This document shows, in pieces, positions 15,166 to 15,293 of a DNA stretch of 15,293 nucleotides. Origin of the DNA: UBA7887 sp964408735 (GTDB lineage: Bacteria > Pseudomonadota > Alphaproteobacteria > UBA7887); contig CAYPAX010000107.1 in the NCBI GenBank assembly GCA_964408735.1, forward strand, positions 1 to 15,293, read 5' to 3'. Under the pieces are notes generated by a model, which made no database searches, was not told the origin of the DNA, and was given only the letters and a program-made list of their open reading frames with translations. Both the position numbers and the translations under genes were made by a program. Positions within the stretch are counted from its first letter, which is position 1. Each line of letters opens with the position of its first letter.

Positions 15166-15194
15166 ATTGTGACCCAACGGTTACGGGCGGTCAA
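15166..15194 (-). promoter_or_regulatory. Sigma70-type promoter for the formate dehydrogenase operon
   Basis: On the minus strand TTGACC (15189-15194, 5 of 6) and CACAAT (15166-15171, 4 of 6) are 17 nt apart, placing transcription start near 15160 and a leader of about 23 nt before GTG at 15136. Two symmetric sequences overlap it: GTGACC-CAAC-GGTTAC (15169-15184, one mismatch per arm) in the spacer, and AAATCGATTT (15193-15202) at the -35. Either could be a regulator site. Confidence 0.5.
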
Positions 15195-15293
15195 ATCGAT
15201 TTCAGCCGCGCCTGTGCAGCGCCGAGGAGAACCCGACACGTAACAGCCCGTTGATTAAGTGGCTTTGCTGATTCTCACTCCCAGACGATGAAT
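15195..15293. other. Right-edge region with no recognised gene
   Basis: Upstream flank of the FDH operon. I find no open frame with a ribosome site and family similarity here. A divergent gene may start beyond the window edge. Confidence 0.4.

Overview
The window is gene-dense, GC-rich bacterial chromosome with almost no spacer DNA. GTG/TTG starts, translational overlaps, a periplasmic Tat-exported formate dehydrogenase (FDH) with a cysteine (not selenocysteine) active site, and the protein families present all suggest an alphaproteobacterium (Rhodospirillales/Rhizobiales-like). This placement is inferred from gene style only. I see no tRNA, rRNA, CRISPR, insertion sequence or prophage, and no convincing GC-hairpin/T-run terminator.

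Left part (1-4894): on the minus strand a PcaF-type thiolase is followed 3 nt later by a small lipoprotein. Divergent from it on the plus strand is an EamA/DMT transporter, then a PAS-GGDEF-EAL protein whose GGDEF and EAL signatures are both degenerate. The latter overlaps tail-to-tail with a small secreted Rap1a/Tai-like protein.

Middle (4895-6628): a LuxR-type regulator on the plus strand is followed by a secreted SnoaL/NTF2-like protein. The 91-nt gap between them carries a near-perfect 20-bp palindrome and a TGTC motif repeated at exactly 10-bp steps.

Right part (6635-15136, all minus strand, read right to left): one tightly packed apparent operon. The order is TorD-like chaperone, small Tat-signal protein, FDH catalytic subunit, FDH four-cluster Fe-S subunit, FDH cytochrome b subunit, cysteine-dioxygenase-like cupin, four-domain rhodanese, and a metal/cobalamin-type substrate-binding protein without a signal peptide. 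The first five make and anchor a periplasmic formate:quinone oxidoreductase. The last three form an unexpected sulfur/metal module, separated by 8 nt, 5 nt and a 4-nt overlap, which suggests co-expression with the enzyme. A good sigma70-type promoter (15166-15194) precedes the chaperone gene. A perfect 16-bp inverted repeat lies exactly at the chaperone stop codon, upstream of the structural genes, and could set their relative expression.

The most interesting points are the coupling of FDH to a thiol dioxygenase / rhodanese / signal-less binding protein module, the two palindromic control sites, and the apparently non-catalytic c-di-GMP-type protein.
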